From JBOHRN01 sp050732775 (GTDB lineage: Bacteria; Gemmatimonadota; Gemmatimonadetes; Longimicrobiales; Longimicrobiaceae): DNA of 17,554 nt. How positions within the stretch are numbered: the stretch's first letter is position 1; each line of letters opens with the position of its first letter. The stretch is from assembly GCA_050732775.1 (NCBI GenBank), contig JBOHRN010000039.1:1-17554 (forward strand), written 5' to 3'. The notes beneath the pieces are model-generated. The model ran no database searches, was not told where the DNA came from, and saw only the letters and a list, made by a program, of their open reading frames with translations. Shown in pieces: positions 6,494 to 11,773 of the stretch. Made by a program: the position numbers and the translations under genes.

Positions 6494-6855
6494 ATCGCTA
6501 CCTTGACTTGCTGTCCTCAATTGAGGACAACAAACTGTCCTCAATTGAGGACACCAAAGTTCAGAAACACGGGGGTGACGGGGTGCCAAAAGTGCCAAAA
6601 GCCCCTTTTGGCACCCCGCCCCAGGGGCATTTCAAACTCGAAGTGCCGGTTTCCGCGCCCCCAGCCCCGCCCCTGGACGACCCCGCTCCCTCCCCAATTC
6701 GCCAGGCGACGGAAACCTACCCCTGCACGGCGTGCGGCCGGTTCTCGTACCATGAGCCGAAGGTCTGCTACTGGTGCCGGAAGGATCAAGCGAACCAACC
6801 CCACGGCCCGCCCTGCCCCGGATGCGGGGAGGCGTGCGAGAGGTGCTTACCATGA
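6490..6855 (+). CDS. Zinc-ribbon protein whose 5' coding region holds palindromic DNA sites
   Basis: 121 residues. The C-terminal 45 residues carry two metal-binding knuckle pairs: C79-x2-C82 with C93-x2-C96, and C109-x2-C112 with C116-x2-C119. The N-terminal half is low complexity (LSSIEDNKLSSIEDTK, VPKVPKAP, Pro-rich) and reflects DNA repeats: two perfect 18-bp palindromes (6512-6529, 6536-6553) and a 13-bp stem (6580-6592 with 6605-6617). It appears that the DNA, not the protein, is constrained there. Joined by 4-bp overlaps to the genes before and after. It may be a DNA-binding accessory to replication that travels with its own origin or operator; this is inference. Confidence 0.72.
   Translation: MNRYLDLLSSIEDNKLSSIEDTKVQKHGGDGVPKVPKAPFGTPPQGHFKLEVPVSAPPAPPLDDPAPSPIRQATETYPCTACGRFSYHEPKVCYWCRKDQANQPHGPPCPGCGEACERCLP
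6512..6553. repeat. Two tandem perfect 18-bp palindromes (candidate operators or iterons)
   Basis: TGTCCTCAATTGAGGACA is present at 6512-6529 and 6536-6553, centres 24 bp apart, both followed by (A/C)CAAA. Perfect palindromes of this length in duplicate are very unlikely by chance. They lie in the first codons of the 6490 gene, directly downstream of the DUF3987 gene. The core resembles the arms of the inverted repeat at 3467-3491. Confidence 0.85.
6580..6617. repeat. Inverted repeat with an internal alternative hairpin
   Basis: GGGGTGCCAAAAG (6580-6592) is perfectly complementary to CTTTTGGCACCCC (6605-6617). TGCCAAAAG is also repeated at 6593-6601, so a tighter hairpin with a 3-nt loop can form between 6593-6601 and 6605-6613. 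No U-run follows, so it is not a standard terminator. It sits 27 bp after the twin palindromes and inside coding sequence; origin or operator function is possible. Confidence 0.7.
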
Positions 6856-7229
6856 CCGCGACGAACGACCTGGACAACCTGCCAGCCGGTGCCGTGTACG
6901 ACCGCCGGCGCCGGGTGGAGATACGCGCGCGGCTCCTGCTTCACGAGACGGAGGCGGTGGTACGCCTCTTCGGCCCGCTAACGGACCGGGCGAGCACGCC
7001 GCACCTGCTGGCGTCGTTCGATAGGTTGGCGGACGCGCTCGCAACCTGGCGCGCGGCGCCACGGTGCCGCCGTGCGGAAGAGGCCGCGTTTCGCTATGCC
7101 GTCCGGATGCGGGAGGCGTGGCGGTGGGAGCGGGAGCCCTACCCGCGCCTGAACACCCCATATTCGCCGAATAGCCCCATGGAAGCATGCGGAGCTGCGG
7201 GAGAGGGCTTGCGGGGATGGGCGGGGTAG
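6852..7229 (+). CDS. Unrecognised small protein, last gene of the element operon
   Basis: 125 residues; family not recognised. Residues 15-95 are predicted mostly helical and rich in Arg/Ala/Leu (VEIRARLLLHETEAVVRLFGPLTD, LLASFDRLADALATWRAAP, EAAFRYAVRMREAWRWERE), with no membrane segment and no metal motif. The C-terminal 25 residues look disordered. The ATG overlaps the stop of the zinc-ribbon gene. The stop at 7229 falls just before the gene-free repeat tract. Operon position suggests a replication or maintenance accessory, but nothing in the sequence specifies a function. Confidence 0.6.
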   Translation: MTATNDLDNLPAGAVYDRRRRVEIRARLLLHETEAVVRLFGPLTDRASTPHLLASFDRLADALATWRAAPRCRRAEEAAFRYAVRMREAWRWEREPYPRLNTPYSPNSPMEACGAAGEGLRGWAG

Positions 7230-7236
7230 GGTGGGT

Positions 7237-7400
7237 GGGGTGATCGGTCATGACAGGTGCGTCGGGAGGGCGGCGCCTATGGCAGTTGGGGCGATCACTC
7301 ATGGCGGTTGCGTTACGGGGTGATCTGTCATGGCGGTACCGATTCGGAGGGGGAGCCCATGGAGGTTGGGTGCAGGTTCGGCTGGGAGCCCATGACAGCG
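7237..7400. repeat. Degenerate ~29-bp repeat tract in a gene-free region
   Basis: An ATG-containing unit recurs with ATG at 7250, 7279, 7301, 7330, 7359 and 7391 (steps of 29, 22, 29, 29 and 32 bp). The clearest units are GGGGTGATCGGTCATGACAG (7237), GGGGCGATCACTCATGGCGG (7288) and GGGGTGATCTGTCATGGCGG (7317); later units have GGGAGCCCATG (7351, 7384). Short open frames run through it but have poor coding quality. An iteron-like origin, a regulator-binding array or a structured RNA before the terminator at 7413 are the options. Confidence 0.6.
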
Positions 7401-7412
7401 TACCCGCGAGAG

Positions 7413-7448
7413 CGGCCCCCCTTCATTGGGTGCGGGCCGTTTTTTTTT
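7413..7448 (+). terminator. Strong rho-independent terminator of the element operon
   Basis: CGGCCC (7413-7418) pairs with GGGCCG (7434-7439), with additional CCC/GGG pairing inside, followed at once by nine T residues (7440-7448). It ends rightward transcription from the element's genes before the att site and tRNA-Pro, protecting the oppositely directed tRNA from antisense transcription. Confidence 0.85.
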
Positions 7449-7456
7449 GTCGCCGT

Positions 7457-7476
7457 GTAGTACTTATGGTAGTACT
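7457..7476 (+). repeat. Right copy of 20-bp element-end repeat (candidate integrase arm site)
   Basis: Identical to 250-269 (GTAGTACTTATGGTAGTACT), same orientation, 73 bp inside the right att repeat. In the excised circle the two copies would flank the 46-bp core at 73 and 122 bp, a P/P'-arm-like layout. Confidence 0.7.
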
Positions 7477-7502
7477 CGCCAAAAACGGCCCCCCAAAATA
7501 GC

Positions 7503-7541
7503 AGAAAGGCACCACAGCGTAAACCGTTGCGGTGCCTTTCT
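7503..7541 (-). terminator. Hairpin downstream of reconstituted tRNA-Pro, possible element-supplied terminator
   Basis: AGAAAGGCACC (7503-7513) is perfectly complementary to GGTGCCTTTCT (7531-7541), with a 17-nt loop. It lies 10 bp beyond the tRNA 3' end on the minus strand. The U-rich part is partly inside the stem and the following tract is only moderately U-rich, so the terminator call is tentative; it may work in both directions. Confidence 0.5.
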
Positions 7542-7549
7542 TTACGTGC

Positions 7550-7595
7550 AGTCGGGACGGCCGGATTTGAACCGGCGACCCCCTGAACCCCATTC
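7550..7595 (-). repeat. attR: 46-bp direct repeat forming the 3' half of tRNA-Pro
   Basis: Identical to 82-127. It begins 2 bases beyond the tRNA 3' end and runs through the T-arm, variable region and anticodon loop to two bases of the 5' anticodon strand. The recombination crossover must lie within these 46 bp. Confidence 0.93.
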
Positions 7596-7625
7596 AGGTG
7601 CGCTACCGGACTGCGCCACGTCCCG
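7552..7625 (-). tRNA. tRNA-Pro (anticodon GGG)
   Basis: A 74-nt cloverleaf on the minus strand. Acceptor stem CGGGACG/CGTCCCG (7619-7625 with 7553-7559), starting with C1 as is typical of bacterial tRNA-Pro, discriminator A at 7552. Anticodon stem CCTGA/TCAGG, loop ATGGGGT with GGG at 7589-7591 preceded by T33 and followed by G37. T-arm GCCGG-TTCAAAT-CCGGC. CCA is not encoded. The 3' half is the element's attR copy, so the gene is regenerated intact by integration. It decodes CCC and CCU proline codons. Confidence 0.96.
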
Positions 7626-7638
7626 CCTTTAGTCCACC

Positions 7639-7668
7639 AAGCTAACCCTACCTCCACCTCTTCGTCAA
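7639..7668 (-). promoter_or_regulatory. Likely promoter of tRNA-Pro
   Basis: On the minus strand TTGACG (7663-7668) is a near-perfect -35 box and TAGCTT (7639-7644) a weak -10 box, 18 bp apart, placing the start a few bases before the tRNA 5' end. It lies between the proline dehydrogenase stop and the tRNA, on the chromosomal side of the insertion. Confidence 0.5.
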
Positions 7669-7680
7669 TGCCGAGCGGGG

Positions 7681-8712
7681 TCACCTCCCCCCGTCCCGGC
7701 GGCCGCGCCAGGCGCGGGCTCCCAGGGCCCCGGCCACCGCTCCCGCTCCCAACGCCACCGGCCGGATCACCCGTCGCAAGGGAGACTCCCGCACCACGCT
7801 GTTGACCACGAAGAAGAGGTTGGCGGGGCGTTCGGCCATGCGCCGCATCAGGTAGGGGTACCACGAGTCACCGAAGGGTACGTAGACTCGCACGTTGTAC
7901 CCCTCTTCCCGGAGCCGCCGCTGGAGGTCACGGCGCACGCCGTAGAGCATCTGGAACTCGAAGGAGTCGGTGCGGACGCCGTGCTCGAAGGCGAAGCGGC
8001 GGGTGGCCGCGATGATCTCTTCGTCGTGGGTGGCGATGGCGGGGTAGTTGCCCCTCTCCAGGAGGGTTTTCATCTCATCCACGAACATCCGGTCTACCTC
8101 TGGCTTGTCCGCAAAGGCCACCTCGCCGGACTCCCGGTAAGCGCCTTTGACCAGCCGTACCCGGGAGCCCAGGGAGAGGAGCCGCTCCAGGTCGTCGGGG
8201 GTGCGGCGCAGATACGACTGGAGCACCGTGCCCAGGTTGCGGAAGCCGTCTTCCCATAGCCGCTCCACCAAGGCGATGGTGCGCTCGGTGTAGTCGCTCG
8301 ACTCCATGTCGAGCCGCACGAAGACCTCTCCCCCTCCATCCCCCAACTCGCGGGCGCGCTCGAGCACCCGGGCCAGGTTGTCGCGGCAGAACCGCTCGTC
8401 GACGTCGAGTCCGAGCTGGGACGGTTTGATCGAGATATTCCCGTCCACCTCTTGCGCGGTGAGCCCCTCCAAGGTGCGTACCGCCATACTGGTGGCGGCG
8501 GTGGCTTCGTCCCGCGAGGTCACCGACTCGCCCAGGTAGTCGAGCGAGACGGTGAGCCCGCCGCGGTTGAGCGCGCGGGCCGTGGTGAGCACCTGGTCCA
8601 ACCGGTCGCCGGCTACGAAGCGCCCGGCGATCTTGCGCGCGACCGGGGTACCCGTGACCAGCCGCCGGGCGGCAGGATTACCGCTCAGGTAGAGGAGCGT
8701 CTGTCGAAACAT
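7681..8712 (-). CDS. Proline dehydrogenase (monofunctional, PRODH)
   Basis: 343 residues; FAD enzyme oxidising L-proline to 1-pyrroline-5-carboxylate, the first step of proline catabolism. The (beta-alpha)8 barrel motifs are present in order: SIKPSQLG (94-101), FVRLDME (131-137), TVLQSYLRR (162-170), RLVKGAYRE (186-194), IATHD (226-230), FEFQMLYG (251-258), RVYVPFG (275-281) and WYPYLMRRMAERPAN (284-298), which includes the substrate-contacting YxxxRRxAE segment. No P5C dehydrogenase domain follows, so this is the separate bacterial type of usual length (~300). The last ~30 residues (RPVALGAGAVAGALGARAW) form a hydrophobic Gly/Ala stretch that could anchor it to the membrane. It is downstream of a small gene (21-bp gap) and its transcript could run into tRNA-Pro. 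Confidence 0.95.
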   Translation of the reverse strand: MFRQTLLYLSGNPAARRLVTGTPVARKIAGRFVAGDRLDQVLTTARALNRGGLTVSLDYLGESVTSRDEATAATSMAVRTLEGLTAQEVDGNISIKPSQLGLDVDERFCRDNLARVLERARELGDGGGEVFVRLDMESSDYTERTIALVERLWEDGFRNLGTVLQSYLRRTPDDLERLLSLGSRVRLVKGAYRESGEVAFADKPEVDRMFVDEMKTLLERGNYPAIATHDEEIIAATRRFAFEHGVRTDSFEFQMLYGVRRDLQRRLREEGYNVRVYVPFGDSWYPYLMRRMAERPANLFFVVNSVVRESPLRRVIRPVALGAGAVAGALGARAWRGRRDGGR

Positions 8713-8733
8713 GCAGTAATAGGGTTGGGGAGA

Positions 8734-9099
8734 TCAGCCGGCACCCTCTTGCCGCCGCCGCACGGTCCGGTCCAGGAGCCGTCTGGCCGTATGCAGAGAC
8801 ATCTTCTCCAGCCGGGAGCGGGCCTCCAATTCGGAGTCGGCGGCCACCAGATCGCCGCTCTCGGCGTGGTCCATGATGGCGCCGCCGGTGGCTGCCCAGC
8901 GCAGAAAGACGAGCCAACCCACGGCCCGGCCGCCATCGGGGTGCTCTCCGGTCTCCACGGCGACCGTGTACGGCTGGCCGTCCGCCCCGGTAAACGCCGG
9001 TGCCCGGCCGTATACGGCTTGGTACCCGCCCAGCGTATATTCGTCGGCGTCCGGCGGGGGGGTAGGGTTTAGCCGGTCTTCGTCGGCTCTGAAGCTCAT
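8734..9099 (-). CDS. Hypothetical protein upstream of proline dehydrogenase
   Basis: 121 residues starting MSFRADEDRLNP. I do not recognise the family. The central part (LGGYQAVYGRAPAFTGADGQPYTVAVETGEH and RAVGWLVFLRWAATGGAIMDHAESGDLVA) reads like a small alpha/beta domain of a soluble protein; the C-terminus is a basic helix (EARSRLEKMSLHTARRLLDRTVRRRQ). Coding quality and 21-bp spacing ahead of the proline dehydrogenase start suggest a two-gene operon. Its start is divergent from the dehydrogenase gene at 9214, across a 114-bp control region. A much longer antisense frame extends over that dehydrogenase gene but is not credible beyond 9099. Confidence 0.65.
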   Translation of the reverse strand: MSFRADEDRLNPTPPPDADEYTLGGYQAVYGRAPAFTGADGQPYTVAVETGEHPDGGRAVGWLVFLRWAATGGAIMDHAESGDLVAADSELEARSRLEKMSLHTARRLLDRTVRRRQEGAG

Positions 9100-9150
9100 G
9101 CCGGAAGGTAAACCGGGCCACCTGGTGGCGACAAGAATAAACCTCCAATT

Positions 9151-9201
9151 GCCCGCCGGAGGGCGGGCACCTACCTTGCTCCCGGCGGGTGGAGCAAGGT
9201 A
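9151..9201 (+). promoter_or_regulatory. Two tandem hairpins in the leader of the 9214 gene
   Basis: GCCCGCC/GGCGGGC (9151-9157, 9162-9168; 4-nt loop) and TACCTTGCTCC/GGAGCAAGGTA (9172-9182, 9191-9201; 8-nt loop) are both perfect. They lie in the 114-bp divergent intergenic region, directly before the ribosome site GGGAGG (9204-9209) of the dehydrogenase gene. They could be operators or leader RNA structure. No U-run makes either a plain terminator. Confidence 0.45.
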
Positions 9202-9213
9202 ACGGGAGGGGTT

Positions 9214-10239
9214 ATGCGCGCGGTGGCGTTTCACGAGCACGGAGGCCCGGAGGTGCTGCGGCTGGAGGAGCGGCCCCGTCCAGAGCCCGGCCGGGGCGAG
9301 GTGCTGGTCGAGGTGCGGGCGGTGGGGCTCAACCACCTGGATCTGTGGGTGCGGCGCGGGCTCCCCATCGAGATCGAGATGCCCCATATCGGCGGCTCGG
9401 ACCTGGCCGGCGTGGTGGCGGCGGTGGGGGAGGGGGTCGAGAGGGTGGAGGGGGGCGAGCGGGTGGTGGTCAATCCGGCCCTGGGGTGCGGACGCTGCTC
9501 GTGGTGTGCGGGGGGCGAAGTGTCGCTCTGCGCGGACTTCAAGATCATCGGCGAGCACCTGAACGGGGGGCTGGCTGAGTACGCTCTGGCGCCAGCGGGC
9601 AACGTGTACCGGCTCCCGGACTCCCTCTCTTTCGAGCAGGCGGCCGGACTGCCGGTTTCGTACCAGACCGCTTGGCGCGCTCTGCTGACCCGCGCCCGGC
9701 TCCGGCCGGGGGAAGACGTGCTGGTGCTCGGCGGCTCGGGTGGAACGGCCATCGCCTCGGTACAGATAGCCAAGCTGGCGGGGGCGCGGGTCTTCGCCGT
9801 GACCTCGGGGGCCGGGAACGTGCGCCGGGTGCGCGAGTTGGGCGCCGACTTCGTTTACGACCGTACCAGCGAGGACTTTTCCAGAGCGGTGTACCGGGAC
9901 ACCGGCAAGCGGGGGGTCGACGTGGTGGTCGAGAACGTAGGTACCGCCACCTGGACCGGTAGTATGCGGGCCCTGGCCAGGGGTGGGCGGCTGGTCACCT
10001 ACGGAGCCACCAGCGGGGCGGAGGCGTCTTTGGATCTGCGCCAACTGTACTGGAGGCAGCTCGAGGTCATCGGTACCACCATGGCGTCGGTGCCCGAGTT
10101 CGAGGCCGTGCTCCGGGCCTCCTTCCGGGGCGGCCTTACCCCGGTCATCGCCAAGACCTTCCCTCTCGAAGAGGCGGCCCGGGCCCACCGGTACCTGGAG
10201 GAGGGAAGGCAGTTCGGCAAAGTCATCATCGTGCTATAA
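9214..10239 (+). CDS. Zinc-binding alcohol dehydrogenase / quinone-oxidoreductase-like (MDR superfamily)
   Basis: 341 residues, typical medium-chain dehydrogenase/reductase length. N-terminal GroES-like domain (GEVLVEVRAVGLNHLDLWVRRG), structural zinc lobe with C92, C95, C98 and C106 (CGRCSWC...C), then the Rossmann nucleotide-binding domain with VLGGSGGTA (171-178). The usual catalytic-zinc Cys is replaced (GLNHLD), as in many members annotated as NADPH:quinone reductases, so it retains the structural but maybe not the catalytic zinc. Substrate cannot be deduced. Start supported by GGGAGG at 9204-9209. A 12-bp gap leads to the aldolase-like gene, so the two are probably co-transcribed. A G-rich run (9426-9455) lies in the coding strand. 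Confidence 0.9.
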   Translation: MRAVAFHEHGGPEVLRLEERPRPEPGRGEVLVEVRAVGLNHLDLWVRRGLPIEIEMPHIGGSDLAGVVAAVGEGVERVEGGERVVVNPALGCGRCSWCAGGEVSLCADFKIIGEHLNGGLAEYALAPAGNVYRLPDSLSFEQAAGLPVSYQTAWRALLTRARLRPGEDVLVLGGSGGTAIASVQIAKLAGARVFAVTSGAGNVRRVRELGADFVYDRTSEDFSRAVYRDTGKRGVDVVVENVGTATWTGSMRALARGGRLVTYGATSGAEASLDLRQLYWRQLEVIGTTMASVPEFEAVLRASFRGGLTPVIAKTFPLEEAARAHRYLEEGRQFGKVIIVL

Positions 10240-10251
10240 CCGTACAGAGCC

Positions 10252-11730
10252 ATGAGTACAACCGTAGTTTCAAGCGACGAAAACCGGCGCATCCTGGAGC
10301 AGGCCGGGGTCGTTGACCTGCTCTCCCGCGTCTCGTCCGCGGTCCGGGTCACCAGTGCCGGCGTGGAGGTCGAAAACGAAGACCGGCTCCGGAGCGAAGC
10401 TATCGACCGGCTGGTCCGGGCCGCGGTCTTCGCGGCTGACGACGAGCGCGACACCGCCCGCTGGCTGATCGGCGAGGCTGGCCGGCTGCTCGGTATCCGC
10501 CCCGCCTCGATCCACGAGCTGTACCTAGCGCGCGGCCGCGGCGAGGCGAGTGGCTTCACGGTGCCCGCCATGAACGTGAGGGCCGCGGCTTTCGACACCG
10601 GCCGCGCCCTGTTCGCCGCCGCGCGGGAACTGGAGGTCGGCGCCATGATCTGCGAGATTGCCCGCTCTGAGATCGGCTATACCGACCAGCGCCCGGCAGA
10701 GTACGTGGCGTGTATGACCGCAGCCGCCATCAAGGAGGGGTGGAGCGGCCCGCTTTTCGTGCAGGGAGACCACTTCCAGGTTAGCGCCAAGAAGTACGCC
10801 GCCGACCCCGGGTCGGAGGTGCAGGCGGTCCGAGAGCTGATCCGGGAGGCTGTCCACGCCGGTTTCTACAACATCGACGTAGACACTTCTACCCTGGTCG
10901 AGCTTTCGCACCGCTCCCTGGACGCCCAGCAGGAGAGGAACTACCGGCTCTCGGCCGGGCTGACCGAGTTCATCCGCGCCCTGGAGCCAGACGGCGTCAC
11001 CGTGTCGGTGGGGGGCGAGATAGGGGAGGTGGGCAGCGAGAACTCCACTCCCGAAGAGCTGCGTAGCTACATGGCCGGATACCTGCGCGAAATGAAGTCG
11101 CGCTCTGGCCGGGCGGGCCGGGAGTTGAAAGGGCTCTCCAAGATTTCGGTCCAGTCGGGCACCAGCCACGGCGGAGTGGTGCTAGCGGACGGCTCGGTGG
11201 CGGAGGTCGCCATCGACTTCGAGACACTCGGCACCCTGGCTAAGATAGCCCGCGACGAGTACGGGTTGGCGGGGGCGGTCCAGCACGGCGCCTCTACCCT
11301 CCCGCCGGAGGCGTTCGGGAAATTTCCTCAGGTGGAGACCGCCGAGATCCACCTGGCCACCAACTTCCAGAACATCTTCTTCCAGCACGAGAGCTTCCCG
11401 GCCAGCCTGCGGGAGCGCATTTACAACCACCTGCGCTCCGCACACGCCGACGAACGAAAAGAGGGCGACAGCGAGGAGCAGTTTCTTTACAAGACCCGCA
11501 AGAAGGCCCTCGGTGTCTTCAAGCGAGAGTTGTGGGAAATGGAGGACGAAGGGCGGGCCGCTATCCGGGAATCGCTCAGCGAACAGTTTGCCTTTCTCTT
11601 CCGCCGGCTCGCCGTGGACGGGACTCGCGGGCTGGTCGGGCGCCACGTGGAGCCCCCCGACCTTCCGCGCTCGGGACCTGCCGCGCTCAGGATCGAATCC
11701 GCGCGGGACGACTGGGACCTGTCCGATTGA
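10252..11730 (+). CDS. Divergent long class II fructose-bisphosphate aldolase-like protein
   Basis: 492 residues against ~280-360 for ordinary class II aldolases. About 100 N-terminal residues precede the barrel start GFTVPAMNVR. Class II-like motifs follow in order: FVQGDHF (D173, H174: catalytic Asp and zinc His), FYNIDVDTSTL (205-215), VSVGGEIGEVGS (E256), VQSGTSHGG (zinc His306) and GAVQHGAST (zinc His345). The metal site therefore looks complete, but the loops differ from the standard IIA and IIB signatures. A charged C-terminal tail of ~100 residues (after HESFPASLRERIYNHL) is also extra. Probable role: aldol cleavage or condensation of sugar phosphates in glycolysis/gluconeogenesis; the substrate is uncertain given the divergence. 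No strong ribosome site precedes the ATG. Confidence 0.85.
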   Translation: MSTTVVSSDENRRILEQAGVVDLLSRVSSAVRVTSAGVEVENEDRLRSEAIDRLVRAAVFAADDERDTARWLIGEAGRLLGIRPASIHELYLARGRGEASGFTVPAMNVRAAAFDTGRALFAAARELEVGAMICEIARSEIGYTDQRPAEYVACMTAAAIKEGWSGPLFVQGDHFQVSAKKYAADPGSEVQAVRELIREAVHAGFYNIDVDTSTLVELSHRSLDAQQERNYRLSAGLTEFIRALEPDGVTVSVGGEIGEVGSENSTPEELRSYMAGYLREMKSRSGRAGRELKGLSKISVQSGTSHGGVVLADGSVAEVAIDFETLGTLAKIARDEYGLAGAVQHGASTLPPEAFGKFPQVETAEIHLATNFQNIFFQHESFPASLRERIYNHLRSAHADERKEGDSEEQFLYKTRKKALGVFKRELWEMEDEGRAAIRESLSEQFAFLFRRLAVDGTRGLVGRHVEPPDLPRSGPAALRIESARDDWDLSD

Positions 11731-11773
11731 TCCGCCGGAACGGTTGCCGCCTGATCCGGGAGCCGGGGGGCGG

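Larger units (their letters stand above)
82..7595. mobile_element. tRNA-Pro-integrated element, ~7.5 kb, satellite/PICI-like or mobilisable island
   Basis: The element is bounded by a 46-bp direct repeat (82-127, 7550-7595); repeat-to-repeat length is 7468 bp. It encodes a tyrosine integrase beside one end, an antitoxin-toxin-antitoxin cluster, an unrecognised HTH-type gene, and a tightly overlapping replication-type operon (AlpA-like HTH, Toprim primase-like, DUF3987 P-loop protein, small Cys-rich proteins). No capsid, portal, terminase, relaxase, type IV secretion or transposase gene is visible, so horizontal movement would need a helper phage or conjugative element. The integrated state and att sites are seen directly; calling it a satellite is inference from gene order (int, AlpA-like regulator, primase, ATPase). 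Intact reading frames and flawless repeats suggest that it is recent or still excisable. Confidence 0.88.

Noticed and set aside
7237..7400. CRISPR array
   Set aside because: The repeats are degenerate, lack distinct unique spacers of constant length, and no cas genes are present.
7250..7501. Small open frames across the 7237-7500 repeat tract
   Set aside because: They have no convincing ribosome site, are made of repeat DNA and run through a terminator and an arm-type repeat; treated as non-coding.
82..7595. Insertion sequence or transposon
   Set aside because: No transposase and no terminal inverted repeats; the ends are tRNA-derived direct repeats and the recombinase is a tyrosine integrase.
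7552..8712. Functional link between tRNA-Pro and the adjacent proline dehydrogenase
   Set aside because: Attractive by name, but no shared regulatory element is visible and adjacency alone is not evidence; co-orientation allows only read-through.
8734..10188. Long minus-strand open frame covering the dehydrogenase gene antisense
   Set aside because: The part beyond 9099 is His/Pro/Arg-rich with no family resemblance and lies opposite a clear MDR gene. Only 8734-9099 is kept as a gene.
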